Source: an uncultured Bacillaceae bacterium (lineage in GTDB: Bacteria; Bacillota; Bacilli; Bacillales; Caldibacillaceae). Taken from it: 35,255 nt of DNA. The stretch lies in assembly GCA_937934645.1 (NCBI GenBank), contig CALGYZ010000086.1:1-35255 (forward strand), given 5' to 3'. How positions within the stretch are numbered: the stretch's first letter is position 1; each line of letters starts with the position of its first letter. Of the stretch, positions 24,070 to 30,954 are shown piece after piece. A model generated the notes under the pieces. The model saw nothing but the letters and a program-made list of their open reading frames with translations, had not been told where the DNA came from and searched no databases. The position numbers and the translations under genes were made by a program.

Positions 24070-24858
24070 TCAGGCTTCCGAAAAGGTGACGTGGACTTCG
24101 CCCAGGCCGGAAAACTTTGCCCGGAAATGATCGCCGGGTCTTGCGTCCACTGCGGCGGATAAGGCACCGGAGAGAACAATTTCCCCTGCTTTCAACGGAA
24201 TGTCGTATTGAGATAGTTTGTTGGCCAGCCAGGCTACGCATTTCGCCGGATCGCCCAATGCGGCGGCGCCGACCCCGGTATTTTGCAGTTCATCATTTTT
24301 ATACAACGCCATGCCGATTTGTTTCCGGTCGATCTCCGACACTTTTTTATATGTATCCCCTAAAATATACAGCCCAGAGGATGCATTGTCCGCAATCGTA
24401 TCGGCAAGGGTAATCTTCCAGTCTTTCACCCGGCTGTCTACGATTTCAATGGCAGGAACAATCGCTTCCGTCGCCAAGAGCACATCCATAACAGACACGT
24501 CCGGCCCTCTTAAATCCTCTTTCAAAATAAAGGCCAGTTCCGCTTCGACCCGCGGCTGCAATACCCGGTCAAACGGAATGGTTCCGCCGTTTTTCACTTC
24601 CATATGGTCAAGCAAATGCCCGTAATCCGGTTCGTTTACACCGAGCAGCTCCTGCATCGCCTTGGAGGTCAGGCCGATTTTTTTCCCGGTCACCCGGGCG
24701 CCGTTTTTCACTTCCTGCTCGATATTATAAAGCTGGATATAGTAGGCTTCGTCAATATTGATGTTTGGTTCAATTTCCGTCGGCGGTTCAACCCCCTGTC
24801 CCCGCTTTGCGGCATCGGACAAATGGGCCGCCAGTTTTTTTACTTTTTCGCTGTACAC
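24070..24858 (-). CDS. 2-hydroxypenta-2,4-dienoate (2-keto-4-pentenoate) hydratase
   Basis: A 262-residue protein starting at GTG 24858, 6 bases after AAGGGGG. It matches DmpE/MhpD: G-K-K-I-G-L-T-S-K-A-M-Q, L-L-G-V-N-E-P-D-Y-G, Q-P-R-V-E-A-E-L-A-F (metal ligands), I-E-I-V-D-S-R-V-K-D-W-K-I, C-V-A-W-L-A-N-K-L and K-A-G-E-I-V-L-S-G. It adds water to the dienoate to form 4-hydroxy-2-oxovalerate. In the DMP/XYL pathways this enzyme forms a complex with the decarboxylase, which agrees with the shared transcript here. Confidence 0.9.
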   Translation of the reverse strand: MYSEKVKKLAAHLSDAAKRGQGVEPPTEIEPNINIDEAYYIQLYNIEQEVKNGARVTGKKIGLTSKAMQELLGVNEPDYGHLLDHMEVKNGGTIPFDRVLQPRVEAELAFILKEDLRGPDVSVMDVLLATEAIVPAIEIVDSRVKDWKITLADTIADNASSGLYILGDTYKKVSEIDRKQIGMALYKNDELQNTGVGAAALGDPAKCVAWLANKLSQYDIPLKAGEIVLSGALSAAVDARPGDHFRAKFSGLGEVHVTFSEA

Positions 24859-24924
24859 AAAATAACCCCCTTACTGATGTTTTTCTCCCAATCCCGTAAA
24901 CTGGTAATCTCCTTATTCCCATTT

Positions 24925-24977
24925 ATTATAACGGACTTGTCCAGTTTTAGGAACTTATTTGTTCCGCCATGTGGAAC
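24925..24977 (-). promoter_or_regulatory. Promoter region with GGAAC/GTTCC repeats before the catechol-pathway operon
   Basis: A TATAAT (minus strand, 24925-24930) has no good -35. In its place are GGAC-TT-GTCC (24933-24942) and the alternating half-sites GGAAC (24950-24954), GTTCC (24961-24965) and GGAAC (24973-24977). This arrangement fits a promoter that needs an activator or is blocked by a repressor. The same 221-base gap also serves the divergent kinase gene. Confidence 0.5.
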
Positions 24978-25079
24978 AAAATGGTTTTTTCGCTTTGTTT
25001 ATGCGGGATGTTTCGCGTCCGGATTCTTTCCTTTTTCCGGAAAAACTTTTACAATGAATATATAAGGAGGTTCAAATTT

Positions 25080-25943
25080 ATGAAAACTTTCTTAACCGAT
25101 GCGGTCCGGGCAGCCGGCGATCATACGAGGATCAGACGGTGGCGGCCTGTTTCCGGCGGGGATATCAATGAAGCCTTTTTCGTAGAAACCTCAGAGAACC
25201 AATATTTTATTAAAACAAGAAAAAATGCGCCGGATAATTTCTTTACTCTGGAGGCCCTCGGGCTGGATACGATCCGGAAAACGGATACGATTGCCGTTCC
25301 GGAAGTTTTTGTTGTAAAAGACGCCAGAAAAGGCGGATTTTTAGTGCTGGAATGGATTGAAGGAAGACGGACGGGAAGAACCGGGGAGCTACTCGGAAGG
25401 CAGCTGGCGGAAATGCACCGGTGCACCGGTCCCGGCTTTGGCTTTGAACGGGATAATTTTATCGGGCTTCTGCCGCAAAAAAACGGCTATTACGACAGCT
25501 GGATTGATTATTACCGTGAATGCCGTATATTACCGCAAGTGAAAATGGCAGAACAAAAAGGGCTGATGGACATCGGGCTTTTAAGGGATACGGATTATGT
25601 GCTCGAGCATCTGGACAAATGGCTGCCGGATGATTACCCACCTTCGCTTTTACATGGTGATTTATGGGGCGGTAACTGGATGGCCGGAAAAAACGGACAG
25701 CCGTATTTGATCGACCCGGCGGTACTGTACGGACATAACGAATTTGAACTCGCGTTTACCGAATTATTCGGCGGTTTCCCCCGGGAGTTTTACAGAGCCT
25801 ACCGGGAAATCATGCCGGTCTCGGACACATATGAAGAACGGAAACCTTTATATCAATTATTCTATTTGCTTGTCCATCTCAACTTGTTCGGCCGGTCTTA
25901 TTATCCTTCCGTGCATCAAATCATCAGCCGCTATGCCAATTAA
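25080..25943 (+). CDS. Fructosamine kinase family protein
   Basis: A 287-residue protein starting at ATG 25080, nine bases after AAGGAGG. It has the kinase fold of the FN3K/aminoglycoside phosphotransferase group: V-S-G-G-D-I-N-E-A-F (nucleotide loop), Y-F-I-K-T-R, F-L-V-L-E-W-I-E-G, the catalytic L-H-G-D-L-W-G-G-N-W (about 200-209) and L-I-D-P-A-V-L-Y-G-H (metal site). Bacterial members phosphorylate ribulosamines or fructosamines bound to amines and so reverse early glycation. It is divergent from the catechol operon and has no close partner. A choline/ethanolamine kinase-like activity is less likely because the L-W-G-G-N form is specific to this family. Confidence 0.85.
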   Translation: MKTFLTDAVRAAGDHTRIRRWRPVSGGDINEAFFVETSENQYFIKTRKNAPDNFFTLEALGLDTIRKTDTIAVPEVFVVKDARKGGFLVLEWIEGRRTGRTGELLGRQLAEMHRCTGPGFGFERDNFIGLLPQKNGYYDSWIDYYRECRILPQVKMAEQKGLMDIGLLRDTDYVLEHLDKWLPDDYPPSLLHGDLWGGNWMAGKNGQPYLIDPAVLYGHNEFELAFTELFGGFPREFYRAYREIMPVSDTYEERKPLYQLFYLLVHLNLFGRSYYPSVHQIISRYAN

Positions 25944-25968
25944 AAAGACCGGGTTTTGGCAACCCGGT
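25942..25968 (-). terminator. Intrinsic terminator of the yhfK-like gene
   Basis: ACCGGGTT arms (25948-25955 and 25961-25968) with a five-base loop are followed on the minus strand by C and five U. It also lies just behind the convergent kinase gene. Confidence 0.8.
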
Positions 25969-25981
25969 AATAGTATGTATA

Positions 25982-26626
25982 TTAAATGTTTTTCACTGCT
26001 TCTTCAATCGGTGTCTCCCCGGAAATGAGGTCAAAGCCTTTTCGGATCGTGTTGTCATGTTTTAGACAAGCAATAATGGTATCCGCCACATCTTCCCGCG
26101 GGATGGACGTCCGTTCTAAATTTTCCGCCAGCTTGACTTTTCCGGTGCCCTTTTCATCCAGAAGGCGCGCCGGACGGACGATCGTATAATCGAGGGAACT
26201 GGCGGTAAGCACGCGGTCGGCATAGTGTTTTGCCACATAATAATGCCGGATCCGTTCGTTCCAGTTTTCCCGGTGGTGGGCCTGCAGGGCACTCACCATT
26301 ATAATGCGTTTGATCCCTTTTGCTTCTGCAGCTTCAATCGTTTTTACCGCACCGTCCAAGTCGACGAGCAAAGTTTTATCCGGACCGGTTTTGGAACCGG
26401 AACCCGCGGTAAACACCACCGCATCGCTGCCGTCCAGCGCTTCCGCAATATTGTCCACCGTGTCTTCCAGGTCACATGTTACTGCCTCGATGTCGCGCTC
26501 ACAGAACGCCTCGGCTTGTTCTTCTTTCCGGACAAAAGCACGGACACGAAACTCATCCATTTTGCTCATTTTATCGACGAGAATCCGGCCGATTTTTCCG
26601 TTGGCTCCGACGATACATACTTTCAA
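25982..26626 (-). CDS. yhfK: NAD(P)-binding atypical SDR protein (YhfK-like)
   Basis: The start is TTG 26626 behind GGGGAGAGGAG, giving 214 residues, the length of B. subtilis YhfK. Motifs are V-C-I-V-G-A-N-G-K-I-G (NADP loop), V-V-F-T-A-G-S-G-S-K-T-G, D-K-T-L-L-V-D-L-D-G-A, S-A-L-Q-A-H and the Y-Y-V-A-K-H-Y-A-D catalytic-type block. The protein belongs to the NAD(P)H-binding group that lacks a defined reaction; some members act as redox sensors or flavin reductases. It is a single gene with a palindromic promoter. Confidence 0.88.
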   Translation of the reverse strand: MKVCIVGANGKIGRILVDKMSKMDEFRVRAFVRKEEQAEAFCERDIEAVTCDLEDTVDNIAEALDGSDAVVFTAGSGSKTGPDKTLLVDLDGAVKTIEAAEAKGIKRIIMVSALQAHHRENWNERIRHYYVAKHYADRVLTASSLDYTIVRPARLLDEKGTGKVKLAENLERTSIPREDVADTIIACLKHDNTIRKGFDLISGETPIEEAVKNI

Positions 26627-26659
26627 ACTCCTCTCCCCTTTCACGCTTATTTTTCTAAA

Positions 26660-26700
26660 TATGGTATTTTTACCATAAAATATTTTCATCCATAAAACAA
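26660..26700 (-). promoter_or_regulatory. Promoter with overlapping palindromic operator
   Basis: The minus strand shows TTGTTT (26695-26700), 17 bases, TATGGT (26672-26677). The perfect palindrome TATGGTA-TTTT-TACCATA (26660-26677) covers the -10, so a repressor bound there would block the yhfK-like gene. Confidence 0.6.
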
Positions 26701-26739
26701 TGTTTCTGCTTGCTTTCCGGAAATCCCGGAGTTGTGATG

Positions 26740-27795
26740 TTAAAACCTGTATTCTTTCAAATTAACGAACCCGTGTTTGGCGTTCAGCTTTCCTTTAATG
26801 CGAGTCACAGGGGTATCGTTTCCTTCCAGCCAGCGGCGGAAGTCAAAAATCACCGGCTTTTGTTTGCTTCCGTGCGCAAACCAGGCCTTTAGCGTCTGCG
26901 GGACATACATCACCGTATGAATCGTTCCCGCCCAGGCACCGTAGTTTTCGGAAAACACCCCGTATGCCGGATCATTTAATAGTTGATAAGCTTCATAGGA
27001 ACTGGTGACCCGGTCTTCATATTTTTTCATGATGCCGATCCTGCGCTCGGAGTCTTCCGTCCGGTAGCGGTTTTCTTCCGTGAGCCGTTCAAAGTGGTTC
27101 GTGCAAACATTTCCAGGACGGACAGCAACGTTTTGCGGCGATGCCTCAACAATCACCGGTGAATGGTGCGAATCCAAAAGGACATAGCTGAATGAATGGC
27201 GGTGGGGAATCTGCTTTAACAAGCGGACGGCTTCCGGAACAGAGGCGCATGTTTCCAGTATGATGCGGCCGATCATATTGCAGACAAACCCGGTGCCGGA
27301 ATTTTTCCTGTTGGTGAAATTGTAGCCCATCGCGCGCCCTTTTTCATTCATTCCGTCGGTCCGGCCGGTAATTTGCATGGTCGGCCCGGGGGTGGCATAA
27401 CCGCTGTCATCCGGCTGGTAAAAAACATACCGTCCTTCATAGGATAACGGGTCATTATCATAATTCCGGGCCAAAAAATTTTTGATTGCAAAAATGGAAC
27501 ATCCGCTGTTCCGGTTTCCATCATAAAAACCGCCGAACAACCGGATGGCCGTGGGCGTATCCATACTAAGCGCATCCCTCAGCCCGCGGATTTCCTGCCA
27601 GATTTGTGGTGCCCAGCGGAAAATCGCCGTCAGAAAATCCTCTTCATCAACAAAAAACCGCAGATTGTTCTCCGGGTTCCACTGCCGGATCCGGTTGGTT
27701 ACGACCGGCGACCGGAGCAGGCGCTTTCCCTGCGCATAGCCGAATTCATAGTGCGGGCCGCGGAACTGGATCACATCACTGTGTACTTGAACCAT
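26740..27795 (-). CDS. C45-type Ntn-hydrolase (acyl-CoA:6-APA acyltransferase-like)
   Basis: A 351-residue protein starting at the second of two close ATGs (27795), which has the better distance from AAAGGG. The motif N-S-G-C-S-I-F-A with Cys 99, followed by F-L-A-R-N-Y-D-N-D-P, is the nucleophile region of the penicillin-acyltransferase-like (C45) family; in processed members cleavage before that Cys makes it the N-terminal nucleophile. G-Y-N-F-T-N-R and V-C-T-N-H-F agree with the Ntn core. Such enzymes hydrolyse or transfer amide-bound acyl groups. It follows the CBS-HEPN gene by 24 bases and is probably in its operon. The substrate is unknown. Confidence 0.8.
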   Translation of the reverse strand: MVQVHSDVIQFRGPHYEFGYAQGKRLLRSPVVTNRIRQWNPENNLRFFVDEEDFLTAIFRWAPQIWQEIRGLRDALSMDTPTAIRLFGGFYDGNRNSGCSIFAIKNFLARNYDNDPLSYEGRYVFYQPDDSGYATPGPTMQITGRTDGMNEKGRAMGYNFTNRKNSGTGFVCNMIGRIILETCASVPEAVRLLKQIPHRHSFSYVLLDSHHSPVIVEASPQNVAVRPGNVCTNHFERLTEENRYRTEDSERRIGIMKKYEDRVTSSYEAYQLLNDPAYGVFSENYGAWAGTIHTVMYVPQTLKAWFAHGSKQKPVIFDFRRWLEGNDTPVTRIKGKLNAKHGFVNLKEYRF

Positions 27796-27819
27796 GATCA
27801 TGCCCTTTCATTCATCGTT

Positions 27820-28614
27820 TTAAGAAATAGCTTCCACTGCCTGTTCACACTGGATAAGAAAATCGTCCGTCTGTTCCACGAGTGCGATAATTTCTTCCGT
27901 TGTAAAAATATTCATGTACTCCTGGGCATGGGCTAGATGGTCACGCAGGTCTTCCAATGCCCGTAAGTAGCTGTCAAATTTATTTTTCGATTCAAAATGG
28001 AACAAGTCAAACAGCGGTTTATGTTTTTTGACAATTTCCCGTTTGTCGCAGATTTGCAAACAATCGACCAGATCGATTTCCGCATCCATGTCTTTCCGCA
28101 GACAAAAAATTTTTTCCGCGCTTTTCAGCCGGTCCAGGGATATGTAAGGAATCCAAGCGTTGTCCGGCAAATATTCCTTGATCAATTTGACTAAATACAT
28201 TTCAACAAGGGAAACAAGTCCGTAAAGCAATAACTGCATGGGAGGCTTTTGCAAATCAGCCGGGGTGACTATTTTCGTTACACGGTTTTCCTCCAAAACA
28301 AAAATCCGCTTATGTTCCCGGAAAAGATTTAACGTATAAATCAGCGAAGTATGTTCCGAAACGATTTCCCCGGTGCAGAAAGAGCGGACATAGGAACGGA
28401 CCGGTCCGTCCTTTAACTCTTCATAGACGACATAACCAGCTATTTTTCCGTTTTCCTCAACCCCGAGGCAATCAAAATTAAACTTTTCCATCACTCGTTT
28501 CGCATGCTGGACATGGTCTTCGATATGGCAAGTATTCAACGGTTCGGAAATATGGTTGACGGTGATGCTCGTATCGAACAACGAACGGAGATTTTGGTGA
28601 GGCGATTGTTTCAT
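27820..28614 (-). CDS. CBS-domain protein with C-terminal HEPN-like domain
   Basis: A 264-residue soluble protein; ATG 28614 has GGGGGG eight bases upstream. Residues 20-120 form a CBS pair, the adenosine-nucleotide-sensing module (D-C-L-G-V-E-E-N-G-K-I-A-G-Y-V-V; then I-F-V-L-E-E-N-R-V-T-K-I-V-T-P-A-D-L). Residues 120-150 are a conserved helical connector (L-Q-K-P-P-M-Q-L-L-L-Y-G-L). The C-terminal 100 residues are helical and carry R-D-H-L-A-H (224-229), the R-x4-H motif of HEPN domains, many of which are RNases. I recognise this domain order in other bacterial genomes but know of no assigned function. A nucleotide-sensing RNase is the best guess (inference). It appears co-transcribed with the C45 hydrolase. 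Confidence 0.7.
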   Translation of the reverse strand: MKQSPHQNLRSLFDTSITVNHISEPLNTCHIEDHVQHAKRVMEKFNFDCLGVEENGKIAGYVVYEELKDGPVRSYVRSFCTGEIVSEHTSLIYTLNLFREHKRIFVLEENRVTKIVTPADLQKPPMQLLLYGLVSLVEMYLVKLIKEYLPDNAWIPYISLDRLKSAEKIFCLRKDMDAEIDLVDCLQICDKREIVKKHKPLFDLFHFESKNKFDSYLRALEDLRDHLAHAQEYMNIFTTEEIIALVEQTDDFLIQCEQAVEAIS

Positions 28615-28744
28615 TCCGCAATCCCCCCTGGCAAAATGGTAGCGTGAGGAATATACCCAGGAAGATGTCATTATACTATATTACTTAATTCGACAAGATT
28701 CGTGAAAAATCCTGCAAAATGAAAAAGTCCGTCAGTAAAACAGA

Positions 28745-28967
28745 TAAAAAATTGCGGAAACGGTGTCCGCAAAATTTTTCCCATGACAGAAACACCGGCC
28801 GGTCAAACAATCCCGGAGGTAAAGTGCCGATTTTTTTGAAAACCCGACCGATTTATTTGATCCCCCATTCCCCGGAATAAAAACAATAACATTTTTTGTC
28901 TTTTTCTTTCGGTACTTTACGCCGGGCAAGCCATCTGTCATGTGAAATATTACACAAATATATTATA
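28745..28967 (-). ncRNA. Candidate structured RNA of about 210 nt (leader or small RNA)
   Basis: On the minus strand an extended -10 (TGTTATAAT, 28962-28970) starts a segment closed by a perfect 9-base-pair stem, CAUGACAGA (28934-28942) with UCUGUCAUG (28782-28790). Inside lies a second long stem in three parts: CCCGG (28922-28926)/CCGGG (28812-28816), GUAAAGU (28914-28920)/ACUUUAC (28819-28825) and CCGA (28909-28912)/UCGG (28827-28830). A terminator UUGCGGA-7-UCCGCAA plus six U (28745-28772) ends it. CGGUGU, just before the closing stem, can pair with ACACCG in the terminator loop. A second TATAAT (28670-28675) lies before the CBS-HEPN gene, so this may be a free RNA. I cannot match it to a known class. 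The 320 bases between 28615 and 28934 hold no gene. Confidence 0.55.
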
Positions 28968-29029
28968 ACATAGCAGCCGGATTGTTATTTGTCTGAATTA
29001 TGAAGAATCTTAATCCGGCAGGATGTAAA

Positions 29030-29075
29030 TAAAAAATCCCGCATGTTTCCGGAAGGTACGGAAAATGCGGGATTT
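29030..29075 (-). terminator. Intrinsic terminator
   Basis: AAATCCCGCATTTTCCG (complement of 29059-29075) pairs with the complement of 29034-29051 with one bulge, followed by a U-run. It ends the small membrane protein gene. Confidence 0.88.
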
Positions 29076-29096
29076 CTTCCGGCCGGTTTTTGATCT

Positions 29097-29399
29097 TCAA
29101 CCGGCTTTTTTCTGAGCGCGGTACGCATCAATGAGCAGGAATACCGCGGTAATGATATGCATAACCATGCCGACAATCGGAATCCAGCCGATGCAGGATG
29201 TAATGATTCCGAGTACGCTGCCGTGCTTGTTCTGTTTCTCCTTGATGGAAAAGATTAACGTAATAATATGAAGCGATAACATAAAAATGAGCGGAAGCCA
29301 ATAGAAACTGATGATAATGTACCCGCCGAGAACCGGTACACCGAGGATGGCCTCAAGGACTCCGGTGATCCATTTTAAAAGTGTAGACACAAATGACAT
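29097..29399 (-). CDS. Small membrane protein of unknown function
   Basis: A 100-residue protein starting at ATG 29399 behind AAGGGGAGA. It has about three hydrophobic segments: V-L-E-A-I-L-G-V-P-V-L-G-G-Y-I-I-I-S, L-P-L-I-F-M-L-S-L-H-I-I-T-L-I-F, and G-I-I-T-S-C-I-G-W-I-P-I-V-G-M-V-M-H-I. Short basic loops and a basic C-terminus (R-A-Q-K-K-A-G) separate and end them. Similar small proteins are common in Bacillaceae, but I know of no function. It stands alone with a TATAAT at 29446-29456 and its own terminator. Confidence 0.75.
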   Translation of the reverse strand: MSFVSTLLKWITGVLEAILGVPVLGGYIIISFYWLPLIFMLSLHIITLIFSIKEKQNKHGSVLGIITSCIGWIPIVGMVMHIITAVFLLIDAYRAQKKAG

Positions 29400-29537
29400 T
29401 CCCGTCTCCCCTTAATGTGAAGAATTTATTTTAATAACCATGTCCATTATATTATACACGAAACAACCGGAAGAAAGTGACAAGACTTTAATAAAACCGT
29501 GCCTTTGCCACATTTTTCATAAAAATGAAATCCGGAG

Positions 29538-29589
29538 AAAAAAAGCACGTTCCGGCCGGTAATACCCGTCCTTTCCCGGCGGAACGTGC
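29538..29589 (-). terminator. Intrinsic terminator of the queuosine operon
   Basis: Ten-base arms GCACGTTCCG and CGGAACGTGC (complement of 29580-29589 and 29545-29554), with an inner CCGG stem, are followed by seven U. Confidence 0.88.
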
Positions 29590-29600
29590 AAAAGGTACGG

Positions 29601-30143
29601 TTACATAATCGCTTCCCGGAGCACCGGCCGTCTCAGCAGGCGGCTGAGTACAAGTGCCCCGGCGCTCTGCAACACCGTTTTGACGAACACCTGGCCGATA
29701 ATTGCTGCCGGCACGGCTTCCCACGGAATGAAATTCGCACCAAGGGGGCTCAGACCGATGATGACGAAGACGACCGAATCAAGAAAGCCCCCGGCGATGC
29801 CGCTGTAAAATACCCGCCATGCCATCGGCAATTTCAACCGGGTATAAATTTCCGTATCCGTACTCTCGGATACTAAAAAGGAAAGTGCCGACGCAAACAC
29901 GATCATTAACGTGTCCCCCAGCGCAAATGAACTGAAGGCCGACAGGACGAGGGCCAGGGCAATAAACCCGTACGTTTTTTTCCGCCCGAATTTATTTTGC
30001 ACAAGATCGCGGAAAATAAAAGTGGCGCCGATAAAAAAGGTTCCCCACGGAATATTGAAAATCCAAATTTTCAGTGGCGGAAAATGGGCGGCAATAATAT
30101 TGGCAATGATGATGGACGAAAGATAAAGCATGACACGGATCAT
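29601..30143 (-). CDS. Queuosine precursor transporter (VUT/YhhQ family)
   Basis: A 180-residue membrane protein with five to six hydrophobic segments. It keeps the family block F-I-F-R-D-L-V-Q-N-K-F-G-R-K-K-T and the S-x-x-D-T-E-I-Y-T region followed by G-G-F-L-D-S. E. coli YhhQ imports preQ0 and preQ1. The ATG at 30143 overlaps the queC stop (ATGA), so translation is coupled, and the operon starts with a preQ1 riboswitch. All of this supports a queuosine-precursor carrier. Confidence 0.88.
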   Translation of the reverse strand: MIRVMLYLSSIIIANIIAAHFPPLKIWIFNIPWGTFFIGATFIFRDLVQNKFGRKKTYGFIALALVLSAFSSFALGDTLMIVFASALSFLVSESTDTEIYTRLKLPMAWRVFYSGIAGGFLDSVVFVIIGLSPLGANFIPWEAVPAAIIGQVFVKTVLQSAGALVLSRLLRRPVLREAIM

Positions 30144-30850
30144 CGTTTCATCCCCCCGCCCTGCGGACATTTCCGACGGGATTGCCGGCTTCCGGCCGCT
30201 TTTGTCTCCATATATTTTTCATAACCCCTCCGTCTGAGCCGGCATGCCGGGCACCGGCCGCAGCCGTCACCCGGAATCCCCTCGTAACAAGTCAATGTCC
30301 GTTCTTTTATGAAATCCAGTACACCCAGGTCATCCGCCAGCTCCCAAACACCGGCTTTATCCAGCCACATGAGCGGCGCATGAATGACGAGGTTTTCATC
30401 CATCGCCAGATTCACCGTGACATTTAGGGATTTGATAAAATCATCCCGGCAGTCCGGATACCCGCTGAAGTCCGTTTCACTCACGCCGGTCACTAAATGT
30501 CTTGCTCCAATCTGGCGGGCTAAAATAGCAGCGGCAGAAAAAAAGAGCAAATTCCTACCAGGCACAAAGGAAGATGGTAGTTCCCCGTCCTCCCCTCCGG
30601 TGACCGGGATGTCCTTTCGCGTCAAGCTGCTGGGTGAAAGTTCATTGATAAGATCCATGTTTAATATATGGTGTTTCACGTTTACTTCTTGAGCAATTTC
30701 CTTCGCATATTTGATTTCTTTTACGTGACGCTGGCCGTAATGAAACGTGACAGCTTCAACAGTTTGAAACATTTCAAGCGCCCAAAAGAGGCATGTCGTA
30801 CTGTCCTGTCCGCCGCTAAATACGACGAGCGCTTTTTCATTTTGTAACAA
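30140..30850 (-). CDS. queC: 7-cyano-7-deazaguanine synthase
   Basis: The 236 residues start at TTG 30850, seven bases after AAAGGAG. The N-terminus holds the ATP-pyrophosphatase loop V-F-S-G-G-Q-D-S-T-T; P-G-R-N-L-L-F and G-x-S-E-T-D-F-S-G-Y-P-D-C-R follow. Four zinc cysteines sit in T-C-Y-E-G...C-G-R-C-P-A-C. QueC turns 7-carboxy-7-deazaguanine and ammonia into preQ0. The C-terminus is about 15 residues longer than usual (R-Q-S-R-R-K-C-P-Q-G-G-G), because the frame runs on into the transporter start. The queD and queE genes, usual neighbours, are absent here. Confidence 0.95.
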   Translation of the reverse strand: MLQNEKALVVFSGGQDSTTCLFWALEMFQTVEAVTFHYGQRHVKEIKYAKEIAQEVNVKHHILNMDLINELSPSSLTRKDIPVTGGEDGELPSSFVPGRNLLFFSAAAILARQIGARHLVTGVSETDFSGYPDCRDDFIKSLNVTVNLAMDENLVIHAPLMWLDKAGVWELADDLGVLDFIKERTLTCYEGIPGDGCGRCPACRLRRRGYEKYMETKAAGSRQSRRKCPQGGGMKR

Positions 30851-30954
30851 TGTCCGGCTCCTTTCTCTGTTTTTCGATTGGTTTACTGGGAATAAGATGA
30901 TTTCCTTTACTTATATACAGTCCTGGCCGGATCTTCCGGCCGGCCTTGCGGGAA

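Noticed and set aside
24968..25079. Upstream extension of the fructosamine kinase to an ATG at 24969
   Set aside because: The extra 37 residues do not fit the family, and a clean AAGGAGG precedes the ATG at 25080.
28732..28941. A 69-codon open frame on the minus strand in the RNA candidate region
   Set aside because: It has no ribosome site, its ATG lies inside the closing stem, and it ends in the terminator; the base pairing explains the sequence better.
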